This document shows, piece by piece, positions 6,770-14,237 of a stretch of 14,237 nucleotides of DNA. The stretch is from Pseudomonadota bacterium (GTDB taxonomy: Bacteria > Desulfobacterota > Desulfovibrionia > Desulfovibrionales > Desulfovibrionaceae), in the NCBI GenBank assembly GCA_023399375.1, contig JAEWPX010000141.1:1-14237 (forward strand), in the 5' to 3' direction. The position numbers and the translations under genes are program-made. Below the pieces are notes generated by a model that saw only the letters and a list, made by a program, of their open reading frames with translations, was not told where the DNA came from and made no database searches. Each line of letters begins with the position of its first letter. Position 1 is the first letter of the stretch.

Positions 6770-9037
6770 CTAGTCGCGGTCGCCGCGTCCGCCGCGTCCT
6801 CCGCGATCCCGGTCGCGTCCTCCGCGGTCGCGATCATAGCCGCCGCGCCGGTCGCCGCGGTCGCGGTCGCCGCCGGGACGGCGCGGGCCGCCGGTCTTGG
6901 CGTAATCGGCCGGATCGTAGGGGATGCCGCGCTCCTCGTTGAGCACGGCCTTGCGCGAGAGCCGGATGCGGCCCGTGGGCTCCTGCTCGAGCACCTTGAC
7001 CGTGATCTCCTGGCCGAGCTTGACCACGTCGGAGGGCGCGCCCACGCGCTCGACGTCGAGCTGGGACACGTGGCAAAGGCCCTCGAGCCCGGGCAGGATC
7101 TCGATGATCGCGCCGCAGTCGATGATCTTTTTCACCGTGCCCGTGTAGTTGGCCCCGACGTCGGCGTGCTGGTCGTAAAACAGCACGCGCTCCTTGGCCT
7201 TTTCCAGGGACTCCAGGGTGGGGGCGAAGATGGAGATCTTGCCCGAATCCTCGATGTCGATGGACGCGCCGGTGTCGGCCGTGATGGCCTTGATGTTCTT
7301 GCCGCCGGGTCCGATCACTTCGCGGATCTTTTCCGGATTGATGTTGACCACGGCCAGCTGCGGGGCCAGCGGCGAGAGCTCGGGCCGCGGCGCGGCGAGC
7401 GTCTCGGCCATGCGGCCGAGGATGTGCAGCCGGGCTTCCTTGGCCTGGTTCAGGGCCTGGCGCATGACGGCCTGCGGGATGCCCGTGATCTTGATGTCCA
7501 TCTGGATGCCGGTGACGCCGTGGGCGGTGCCGGCAACCTTGAAGTCCATGTCGCCCATGGCGTCCTCGTCGCCGAGGATGTCCGTGAGCACGAGGAAGTC
7601 GTCGCCTTCCTTGATCAGGCCCATGGCGATGCCGGCCACGGCTTCCTTGACCGGGACGCCGGCGTCCATGAGCGCGAGCGACGCGCCGCACACCGAAGCC
7701 ATGGACGAGGAGCCGTTGGACTCCATCACCTGGGAAACCACGCGCATGGTGAAGGGGAATTCCTCGGGGCCGGGCAGGACCGGCAGGATGGAACGCTCGG
7801 CGAGCGCGCCGTGGCCGATCTCGCGCCGGGACGGGCCGCGCATGGGCTTGACCTCGCCCACGCAGTAGGGCGGGAAGTTGTAGTGGAGCATGAAACGCTT
7901 GTAGGTCTCGCCGTTGAGCGTTTCGATCTTCTGCTCGTCGCCGGTGGACCCGAGCGTGGCCACGCACAGGGACTTGGTCTCGCCGCGCGCGAAGATGGTC
8001 GAGCCGTGGGTGCGCGGCAGCACGCCCACCTCGATGCCGATGGGGCGCACGGTCTTGGTGTTGCGGCCGTCCAGGCGGATGCCGGTCTCCTTGATGAGCG
8101 CGCGCAGGAGCTTTTTCTCCATGCCCTCGAGGATGTCGCCGGCCTTGGCCTTGTAGGTGGGCTCGTCCGGGAAGGCCGCGAGCACGGCCTCGATCACGGC
8201 CTGCTTGACGGCCTTGCGCGCTTCGCGGCGGGGCATCTTGTCCTTGATGGCGAAGGCGGCCTTGAGCCCGGCCTCGGCCTTTTCGTGGACCAGCGTTTCC
8301 AGTTCCGCGATAGGCGCGGGCGGCACGAAGGCGATCTTCGGCTTGCCGGCCTTCTCGCGCAGCTGCTCCTGGAGGTCGATCAGCGGCAGCACGGTCTTGT
8401 GCCCCCACTCCAGGGCGTCGGCCAGCATGTCCTCGGACACGAACTGCCCGCCGCCCTCGACCATGACCACGGCGTCGCGGGAGGCGGCGAAGGTCAGGTT
8501 GAGGGTGCTTTCGGCCTTGATCATGGGTACGGTGGGGTTGAAGACGAACTGGCCGTCCACGTAGCCCACGCGGCCGCCGGCGATGGGGCCTTCGAAGGGG
8601 ATCTTGGAGATGTGCAGCGCGGCCGAGGCGGCGGTCAGGGCCAGCACGTCGGGCTCCACCTGGCCGTCGGCCGAGAGCACGGTGGCGATGATCTGCACCT
8701 CGTCGCGGAAGCCTTTGGGGAAAAGCGGCCGACAGGGGCGGTCGATCAGGCGGCACACGAGCACTTCGCGCTCGGAGGGGCGGCCGATTTCGCGGCGGAA
8801 GTAGGAGCCCGGGATGCGGCCGGCGGCGTAGGACATTTCCTGGTAGTCGACGGTGAGGGGGAAAAAGCCTTTTTCCTCGGGCAGGGTCTGCGTGCAGGCC
8901 GTGACCAGCACCACGGTGCCGCCGGACTGGACCCAGACGGCCCCGTCGGCCTGGTTGGCCAGGCGGCCGGTTTCGAGGATGACGGCATTGCCGCCGATGG
9001 TGGTTTCGAGTCGGATCGGATCGAACGTGAGAGTCAT
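6770..9037 (-). CDS. pnp: Polyribonucleotide nucleotidyltransferase (PNPase)
   Basis: A 755-residue protein. It degrades RNA 3' to 5' by phosphorolysis, releasing nucleoside diphosphates, and works as a cytoplasmic trimer. Domains in order: first RNase PH domain (about 10-215, motif DYQEMSYAAGRIPGSYFRRE at 64-83), helical domain (about 240-320), and second, catalytic RNase PH domain (about 325-550), with RTHGSTIFARGET, SNGSSSMASVCGASLALMD and GDMDFKVAGT (Asp496/Asp498; Asp490 upstream). The KH domain (about 560-620) has IGPGGKNIKAIT, and the S1 domain (about 627-697) has YTGTVKKIIDCGAIIEILPG. Residues 715-755 are an unusual Arg/Gly/Asp-rich tail. The start is ATG 9037, preceded by GAGGTG (9041-9046 on the complement); the frame stays open 48 codons further, but the conserved N-terminus begins at this ATG. 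It is the last gene of the infB operon, 165 bases after rpsO, and its leader has three hairpins, consistent with post-transcriptional control as known for E. coli pnp. Confidence 0.98.
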   Translation of the reverse strand: MTLTFDPIRLETTIGGNAVILETGRLANQADGAVWVQSGGTVVLVTACTQTLPEEKGFFPLTVDYQEMSYAAGRIPGSYFRREIGRPSEREVLVCRLIDRPCRPLFPKGFRDEVQIIATVLSADGQVEPDVLALTAASAALHISKIPFEGPIAGGRVGYVDGQFVFNPTVPMIKAESTLNLTFAASRDAVVMVEGGGQFVSEDMLADALEWGHKTVLPLIDLQEQLREKAGKPKIAFVPPAPIAELETLVHEKAEAGLKAAFAIKDKMPRREARKAVKQAVIEAVLAAFPDEPTYKAKAGDILEGMEKKLLRALIKETGIRLDGRNTKTVRPIGIEVGVLPRTHGSTIFARGETKSLCVATLGSTGDEQKIETLNGETYKRFMLHYNFPPYCVGEVKPMRGPSRREIGHGALAERSILPVLPGPEEFPFTMRVVSQVMESNGSSSMASVCGASLALMDAGVPVKEAVAGIAMGLIKEGDDFLVLTDILGDEDAMGDMDFKVAGTAHGVTGIQMDIKITGIPQAVMRQALNQAKEARLHILGRMAETLAAPRPELSPLAPQLAVVNINPEKIREVIGPGGKNIKAITADTGASIDIEDSGKISIFAPTLESLEKAKERVLFYDQHADVGANYTGTVKKIIDCGAIIEILPGLEGLCHVSQLDVERVGAPSDVVKLGQEITVKVLEQEPTGRIRLSRKAVLNEERGIPYDPADYAKTGGPRRPGGDRDRGDRRGGYDRDRGGRDRDRGGRGGRGDRD
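6773..6895 (-). repeat. Arg/Gly/Asp low-complexity tail coding region of pnp
   Basis: The last 41 codons of pnp encode 14 Arg, 14 Gly and 9 Asp, with only Thr, two Pro and one Tyr besides. The short units DRDRGG and RGGRG recur, and the DNA is correspondingly built of repeated CGC/CGG/GAC/GGC codons. The tail follows the S1 domain. Confidence 0.9.
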
Positions 9038-9112
9038 GGGCACCTCGCTGAAGGGTGGGGATGGACGACGGATGGTGTCAGCCCTCCCGCCATGCAGCAG
9101 GCGCGACGGCCG

Positions 9113-9131
9113 CCGGGACGCCGGGTCCCGG
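9113..9131 (-). promoter_or_regulatory. pnp leader hairpin 3 (nearest pnp)
   Basis: CCGGGAC (9113-9119) and GTCCCGG (9125-9131) form a perfect 7-bp stem with a 5-base loop in the untranslated stretch before pnp. No T-tract follows in the minus-strand direction, so it is not a terminator. Confidence 0.55.
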
Positions 9132-9138
9132 GAGCGGG

Positions 9139-9157
9139 CGCGCATAATGCATGCGCG
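9139..9157 (-). promoter_or_regulatory. pnp leader hairpin 2
   Basis: CGCGCAT (9139-9145) and ATGCGCG (9151-9157) form a perfect 7-bp stem with a 5-base loop, 7 bases from the neighbouring hairpin at 9113-9131. It too lacks a T-tract. Confidence 0.55.
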
Positions 9158-9165
9158 GGAAGGAA

Positions 9166-9193
9166 GCGGGGCCCGCCGCAAGACAGGCCCCGC
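9166..9193 (-). promoter_or_regulatory. rpsO-pnp intergenic hairpin 1, possible attenuator or processing site
   Basis: GCGGGGCC (9166-9173) pairs with GGCCCCGC (9186-9193) around a 12-base loop, starting about 10 bases after the rpsO stop. Downstream on the transcript the sequence is TTCCTTCCC, a pyrimidine-rich but interrupted tract, so termination would be partial at best. The position matches the E. coli rpsO-pnp gap, which holds a terminator and an RNase III site. Confidence 0.6.
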
Positions 9194-9202
9194 CTTTTGA
9201 CG

Positions 9203-9472
9203 CTACTTGCGCAGTCCGAGCTTCGCGATCAGGTCGCGATAGCGCTGGATGTCCTTTTTCTTCAGGTAGTTTAAAAGTTTACGGCGCTGGCCGACCAGCT
9301 TGAGCAGGCCCGTCCGGGAATGGTAATCCTTGGGATGGGACTTGAAATGGTCGGTCAGGTACGTGATGCGCGCCGTCAGCAGGGCGACCTGCACCTCGGG
9401 GGAGCCGGTGTCGCCGTCGTGCTTCTTGTGTTCCGTGATGACGTTTGCCTTGTCTTCGGCAGTCATAACCAC
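9203..9472 (-). CDS. rpsO: 30S ribosomal protein S15
   Basis: An 89-residue protein, exactly the usual S15 length. It binds 16S rRNA early in assembly of the 30S platform. Family motifs are DTGSPEVQVALLTARI (21-36), KDYHSRTGLLKLVGQRRKLL (48-67) and the C-terminal RYRDLIAKLGLRK. The start chosen is GTG 9472 (protein MVMTAEDK...), because GGAGG (9481-9485 on the complement) lies 8 bases upstream of it. The ATG two codons later (9466) would be 14 bases away and give an 87-residue product. The frame is open much further upstream, but only as a shadow of truB. The GTG begins 4 bases after the truB stop, and its Shine-Dalgarno lies within the last codons of truB, so translational coupling is likely. 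In other bacteria S15 represses its own mRNA; I see no convincing pseudoknot here. Confidence 0.97.
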   Translation of the reverse strand: MVMTAEDKANVITEHKKHDGDTGSPEVQVALLTARITYLTDHFKSHPKDYHSRTGLLKLVGQRRKLLNYLKKKDIQRYRDLIAKLGLRK

Positions 9473-9476
9473 AGCG

Positions 9477-10472
9477 CTATCCTCCAGTGTTGGGGGTGAT
9501 CGTTCGCTCGGGGACGGTGCGTCCGCCGCGCCGGGCCGGTTGCGGGTCGCCGAACAGACCGCGCAGGATGGCCCACCTGTGTCCACCGTCCGCTTCCTCG
9601 GCCTTGGCCAGGGCCAGGGGCCGGGAGTCCTCGTCGCAAAGCAGGGCGTTTTCCCCGGCGACGGCATCGCGCCCGGCGCGCACGCGCACGCCCTGGCGCA
9701 CCAGGGCGGCGGCGTCCGCGCCAAGCGTGACGGTCCGCCAATGGGGCAGGGCCGCCTCGAGCGGGATCACCCGCCCGGGAAGGCTCTGCGGATCGGCCAG
9801 GATGTCCTCCAGGCCGTGCGCCTGCCGCAGTTCGAAGGGACGGCTCGCCTCCCGGGTCAGGGCGGTCATGACGGCGCCGCATCCAAGGCGCTTCCCCAGG
9901 CTGTGGACCAGGGAGCGTATGTAGACGCCGGCGGAGACCCGGACCCGGAACGTCGCCGACGGCAGCGCGACATGCTCGAGCCGCGCGTCGAAGACGGAAA
10001 TTTGCTTGCGTTTGACCGGGGCGGCCAGGCCCTTGCGGGCCAGTTCGTACAGGGGCCGTCCCTGGTGCTTGGCCGCCGAATAGGGCGGCACCTCCTGCTC
10101 GGTCTCGGTCGTCCAGGCGGCAACGGCCGCTTCCAGCGCGGCCTGCCCCACGTGCTCCCAGGGCGCTTCGGAGGTCACGGCCCCCTGGATGTCGTAGGTG
10201 TCCGTGGTCATGCCCAGGCGCAACTCGCCGAGATAGGCCTTTTCGCCTTCCATCACGTAGGGCGCGATCTTGGTGGCTTCGCCGAGAAGCACCACCAGCA
10301 CGCCCGAAGCCAGGGGATCGAGGGTCCCGGCATGGCCGATTTTTTTTTGTCCCAGCCGCTTGATGGCCGTGAGGCAGGCCGTGGACGTCGGCCCCGAGGG
10401 CTTGTCAAGGGCCAGTACGCCGTGGAGCTGGGGCAGGGCGGGCCGGGTTTGGCGTCCTTTCTGGTTTTGCAT
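9477..10472 (-). CDS. truB: tRNA pseudouridine-55 synthase TruB
   Basis: A 331-residue protein, slightly longer than the roughly 310 usual for TruB. It isomerises U55 in the T-loop of tRNAs. HGVLALDKPSGPTS (17-30) and KIGHAGTLDPLASGVL (44-59) are the signature motifs, with Asp52 as the catalytic aspartate. Also present are YSAAKHQGRPLYELAR (RNA-binding loop region), VSAGVYIRSLVHSLG and LTREASRPF. The C-terminal part (about 240-320) is the less conserved PUA-like region. The start is ATG 10472; the nearest purine-rich element (CAGG about 12 bases upstream) is poorly spaced, so initiation may depend on the upstream gene, nrnA, which ends 37 bases before. A run of nine A residues (minus strand) encodes QKK just before the catalytic motif. 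The stop is 4 bases before rpsO. Confidence 0.96.
   Translation of the reverse strand: MQNQKGRQTRPALPQLHGVLALDKPSGPTSTACLTAIKRLGQKKIGHAGTLDPLASGVLVVLLGEATKIAPYVMEGEKAYLGELRLGMTTDTYDIQGAVTSEAPWEHVGQAALEAAVAAWTTETEQEVPPYSAAKHQGRPLYELARKGLAAPVKRKQISVFDARLEHVALPSATFRVRVSAGVYIRSLVHSLGKRLGCGAVMTALTREASRPFELRQAHGLEDILADPQSLPGRVIPLEAALPHWRTVTLGADAAALVRQGVRVRAGRDAVAGENALLCDEDSRPLALAKAEEADGGHRWAILRGLFGDPQPARRGGRTVPERTITPNTGG
10340..10348 (-). repeat. A9 homopolymer inside truB
   Basis: Nine consecutive T on the plus strand (A9 in the mRNA) cover the Lys-Lys codons of GQKKIGHAG, directly before the catalytic motif. Such a run is conspicuous in a GC-rich gene and is a classic slippage-prone sequence. 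Confidence 0.9.
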
Positions 10473-10509
10473 GGGCGGATGTAACCTGAAAAATCTGCTG
10501 TGGCCGCCG

Positions 10510-11493
10510 CTACCGCGCCGTCGCGCCGCGCGCGGCGTCCACGGCCCGGGCCACGGCTTCGGCCAGGATGTCGCCGGCCGCGTCCAGGGACGCCTCGAGC
10601 TTGCCGCCGGCGGCGTTCTTGTGCCCGCCGCCGCCGAACGAGGCGGCCACGGCCTGGATGTTGACCGCGCCCACGGAGCGCAGGGAGAACTTCACGCCGC
10701 CCTCGGGCAATTCCCGGGCCAGGATGGCGGCGGCCACGCCGCGCAGGCGCAGGGCGTTGTTGATCAGCCCCTCGCAATCCTCCGGGCCGGTGCCCGTACG
10801 CTTGAGCATTGCTTGCGATATCCTGATAACGCCCACCTGTCCATCATGGAACAGGCCGATCTGGCCGAGAACCTCGGACCACAGGCGCAGCCGGTTCATG
10901 GTCCACTGGTTTTTTATCAGCGCCCCGGTGACGCCTACGTCGAGCCCGCCCCGGATCATCTCCGCCGCGAGCTCCAGGCTTTCGGCCGTGGTGCCGCCGA
11001 AGCTGAAAAAACCCGTGTCCGTGGCCAGGGCCGTGTAGAGCGCCTGGGCGATGGGGCCGGTCAGGGGCACGCCCAGGTCCTTGGCCAAAAACGCAACCAT
11101 TTCGCCCGTGGCGCAACGTTTCGGATCGACCCAGTTGACCGCGCCGAAGCCGGGATTGCCCAGGTGGTGGTCGATGACGGCCATGCGCGCCGGGTCGAGG
11201 ATTTGTTGCAGGTTGCCCAGGCGCGGGCCGTCGCCACAGTCGAGCACGAGCGCCAGGTCGTAGCCGTCGTCGGGCGGCGTGTCGAGGAGCGGCGCGGGCA
11301 GTTCCATCCAGCCGTACTGCGGCGGAACCGGGGAATCGTTTAGCAGGCTGAAGGACTTGCCCAGGGCTTCCAAAATGAAGCCCATGGCCGCGGTGGAACC
11401 CAGGGCGTCGCCGTCCGGGGAGGCGTGGGCGGCGACCACGAAGGAGCCGCCCTGGCGTATGCGCCGGGCGATCTCATGCCTCGGGTCGGCCAT
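10510..11493 (-). CDS. nrnA: Bifunctional oligoribonuclease / pAp phosphatase, DHH-DHHA1 family
   Basis: A 327-residue protein of NrnA size. It hydrolyses very short RNAs (nanoRNA) from the 3' end and, in characterised members, also dephosphorylates 3'-phosphoadenosine 5'-phosphate. DHH metal motifs are in order: HASPDGDALGS (His23, Asp27, Asp29), VLDCGDG (Asp85), VIDHHLGN (Asp108, His109, His110) and ATDTGFF (Asp159). The C-terminal DHHA1 substrate-binding domain carries FGGGGHKNAAGG (286-297). It is cytoplasmic and Mn-dependent by family. GGAGG (11503-11507 on the complement) lies 9 bases before ATG 11493. The start lies inside the end of rbfA (20-base overlap), implying coupling. Placing it before truB and pnp links clearance of the short end-products that PNPase leaves with the translation operon. 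pAp phosphatase activity would suit a sulfate-assimilating host, but the substrate preference is inferred, not seen. Confidence 0.92.
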   Translation of the reverse strand: MADPRHEIARRIRQGGSFVVAAHASPDGDALGSTAAMGFILEALGKSFSLLNDSPVPPQYGWMELPAPLLDTPPDDGYDLALVLDCGDGPRLGNLQQILDPARMAVIDHHLGNPGFGAVNWVDPKRCATGEMVAFLAKDLGVPLTGPIAQALYTALATDTGFFSFGGTTAESLELAAEMIRGGLDVGVTGALIKNQWTMNRLRLWSEVLGQIGLFHDGQVGVIRISQAMLKRTGTGPEDCEGLINNALRLRGVAAAILARELPEGGVKFSLRSVGAVNIQAVAASFGGGGHKNAAGGKLEASLDAAGDILAEAVARAVDAARGATAR

Positions 11494-11809
11494 AGACCAT
11501 GTCCTCCAGGTAGGTGTCGCGCGCGAACCGGAGTTCCGGCACGAATTTCATGCGCAGCCGCTGCCCGAGCAGGGTGCGCAAAAAACCCTTGGCCTGCTCC
11601 AGGGCCTTGGCCGCCGCGGCAAGGCGGGCCTCGTCGCCGCTTAACGTATAATAGATCCGGACGATGGACATGTCGGCATTGAGGACCGCGCCGCTTACGG
11701 TCACGAGCTCCAGGCGGGGATCCTTGACGTCTTCGGACAGGGCGATGGCCATTTCCCGGGCGATCTGGTCGGCCAGGCGGCTCGAACGGCGCGTAGGGGT
11801 GCGCTTCAT
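11474..11809 (-). CDS. rbfA: 30S ribosome-binding factor A
   Basis: A 111-residue protein of typical RbfA length with a single KH-like domain. It binds immature 30S subunits and aids processing of the 16S rRNA 5' end, notably in the cold. Recognisable parts are RSSRLADQIAREMA (8-21), VKDPRL (28-33), the central strand region LVTVSGAVLNADMSIVRIYY (35-54), and the long helix and strand AKGFLRTLLGQRLRMKFVPE (73-92), followed by LRF. ATG 11809 is the only start in the frame. Its nearest GAGG is 14 bases upstream and overlaps the stop of the DUF503 gene, so reinitiation from that gene (16-base gap) is plausible. It overlaps nrnA by 20 bases at its 3' end. Confidence 0.95.
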   Translation of the reverse strand: MKRTPTRRSSRLADQIAREMAIALSEDVKDPRLELVTVSGAVLNADMSIVRIYYTLSGDEARLAAAAKALEQAKGFLRTLLGQRLRMKFVPELRFARDTYLEDMVYGRPEA

Positions 11810-11825
11810 GAAAGGTTTCGATGCC

Positions 11826-12113
11826 TCACAAAGAGAGGATGGCGATGTCGTCGTCCACGAGTTCGGCCTCGGCCGCGGCGATCACCATGTTGAGGGCCTT
11901 TTGCAGCAGGCCCCGGGCGTGGGTGGCGTCGGCGGAGACGGTGACGGCGGTCAGGACCAGGGTGTCCCACGACTCCTGCATGGCCGTTTCGGCCACGGCC
12001 ACGTTGAATTTGTTGCGCAGCTTCATCTTGAGGCTCTGGGCCACGCGGCGTTTCCCCTTGAGCGAATCGTTGCCGTGCAGGGCGAATTCCAGGGTCAGGA
12101 CGCCGACAACCAT
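11826..12113 (-). CDS. DUF503 (YlxP-like) small protein
   Basis: A 95-residue protein matching DUF503 in size and pattern. The N-terminal strand is MVVGVLTLEFALHGNDSLKG, followed by the hallmark SLKGKRRVAQSLKMKLRNKF (17-36), then FNVAVAE and a C-terminal helix of about 65-85. The family has a ferredoxin-like alpha/beta fold. In Bacillus subtilis a member (YlxP) lies in the same place, between infB and rbfA, which suggests a role in ribosome assembly or translation; the biochemical function is not established. Basic residues cluster in the hallmark helix (KGKRR, KMKLRNK), compatible with RNA binding. ATG 12113 has GAGG about 10 bases upstream. It is separated from infB by 64 bases holding a strong hairpin and from rbfA by 16 bases. 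Confidence 0.9.
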   Translation of the reverse strand: MVVGVLTLEFALHGNDSLKGKRRVAQSLKMKLRNKFNVAVAETAMQESWDTLVLTAVTVSADATHARGLLQKALNMVIAAAEAELVDDDIAILSL

Positions 12114-12134
12114 GCCGTGAAGTCCTCATCGAAG

Positions 12135-12172
12135 CGCCGGGCCGGAGCGTACGTCGTGCCTCCGGCCCGGCG
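12135..12172 (-). promoter_or_regulatory. Strong hairpin between infB and the DUF503 gene
   Basis: CGCCGGGCCGGAG (12135-12147) and CTCCGGCCCGGCG (12160-12172) form a perfect 13-bp GC-rich stem with a 12-base loop, beginning 5 bases after the infB stop. Downstream on the minus-strand transcript comes CTTCGATGAGG, without a U-tract, so this is not a canonical terminator. It could be an attenuator, an RNase III/E processing site or a 3' stabiliser of infB mRNA. The DUF503 ribosome binding site lies about 10 bases past the stem. Confidence 0.75.
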
Positions 12173-12177
12173 GTCCG

Positions 12178-14237
<2,060 letters not shown>

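Noticed and set aside
9142..9155. A -10-like CATTAT on the minus strand as a pnp promoter
   Set aside because: Only 4 of 6 matches and no -35 at proper spacing; the sequence is better explained as part of a hairpin.
7070..9274. A 734-codon plus-strand open frame opposite pnp
   Set aside because: Composition is Gly/His/Asp/Leu-rich with no family motif. It mirrors the strongly conserved PNPase frame, a usual artefact of GC-rich DNA.
9464..9466. ATG as the start of rpsO
   Set aside because: The GGAGG is 14 bases away, whereas the GTG two codons upstream is 8 bases away and gives the usual 89-residue length.
10270..11343. A 357-codon plus-strand open frame opposite truB and nrnA
   Set aside because: It spans two well-supported minus-strand genes and shows no domain of its own.

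Overview
The window looks like chromosomal DNA from a GC-rich Gram-negative bacterium, most likely a deltaproteobacterium of the Desulfovibrio group. The grounds are the gene order infB - DUF503 - rbfA - nrnA - truB - rpsO - pnp, an outer-membrane-type lipoprotein, an AmmeMemoRadiSam B protein, and strong G/C preference at third codon positions. The taxonomy is inferred from memory of gene order and protein style; no search was run.

Left part, plus strand (1-4561). A long tetratricopeptide-repeat protein enters from the left edge (1-2091). After a 99-base gap with a plausible sigma-70 promoter come three closely spaced genes: a Memo-family protein (2191-3033), an exported PsbP/DcrB-like protein (3064-3699) and a glycine-zipper lipoprotein (3750-4499). 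A strong intrinsic terminator (4523-4561) closes this group.

Middle, plus strand (4562-6747). A single large polytopic membrane protein (4667-6712) resembles GT-C-fold glycosyltransferases and carries a C-terminal beta-rich domain. Its leader holds two inverted repeats and no clear Shine-Dalgarno sequence. Its stop codon abuts a hairpin with T-tracts on both strands, which would terminate both this gene and the convergent operon.

Right part, minus strand (6770-14237), transcribed right to left. This is the translation/RNA-metabolism operon: initiation factor IF-2 (5' end outside the window), a DUF503 (YlxP-like) protein, ribosome-binding factor A, an NrnA-type DHH oligoribonuclease/pAp phosphatase, tRNA pseudouridine-55 synthase TruB, ribosomal protein S15 and polynucleotide phosphorylase. 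Most junctions are tight or overlapping. The two wider gaps, infB/DUF503 and rpsO/pnp, contain strong hairpins without proper U-tracts, which suggests mRNA processing or attenuation rather than simple termination. Together these genes cover initiation, 30S maturation, tRNA modification, short-RNA clearance and RNA decay.

No mobile element, CRISPR array, tRNA or rRNA was seen. No gene-free stretch exceeds 300 bases; the longest gaps are about 165 bases. Most of the window is ordinary housekeeping sequence. The less ordinary items are the Memo/exported protein/lipoprotein group, the unassigned GT-C-like protein, the Arg-Gly-Asp tail of PNPase, the intergenic hairpins and an A9 run inside truB. 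I found no convincing evidence of a wholly new system.
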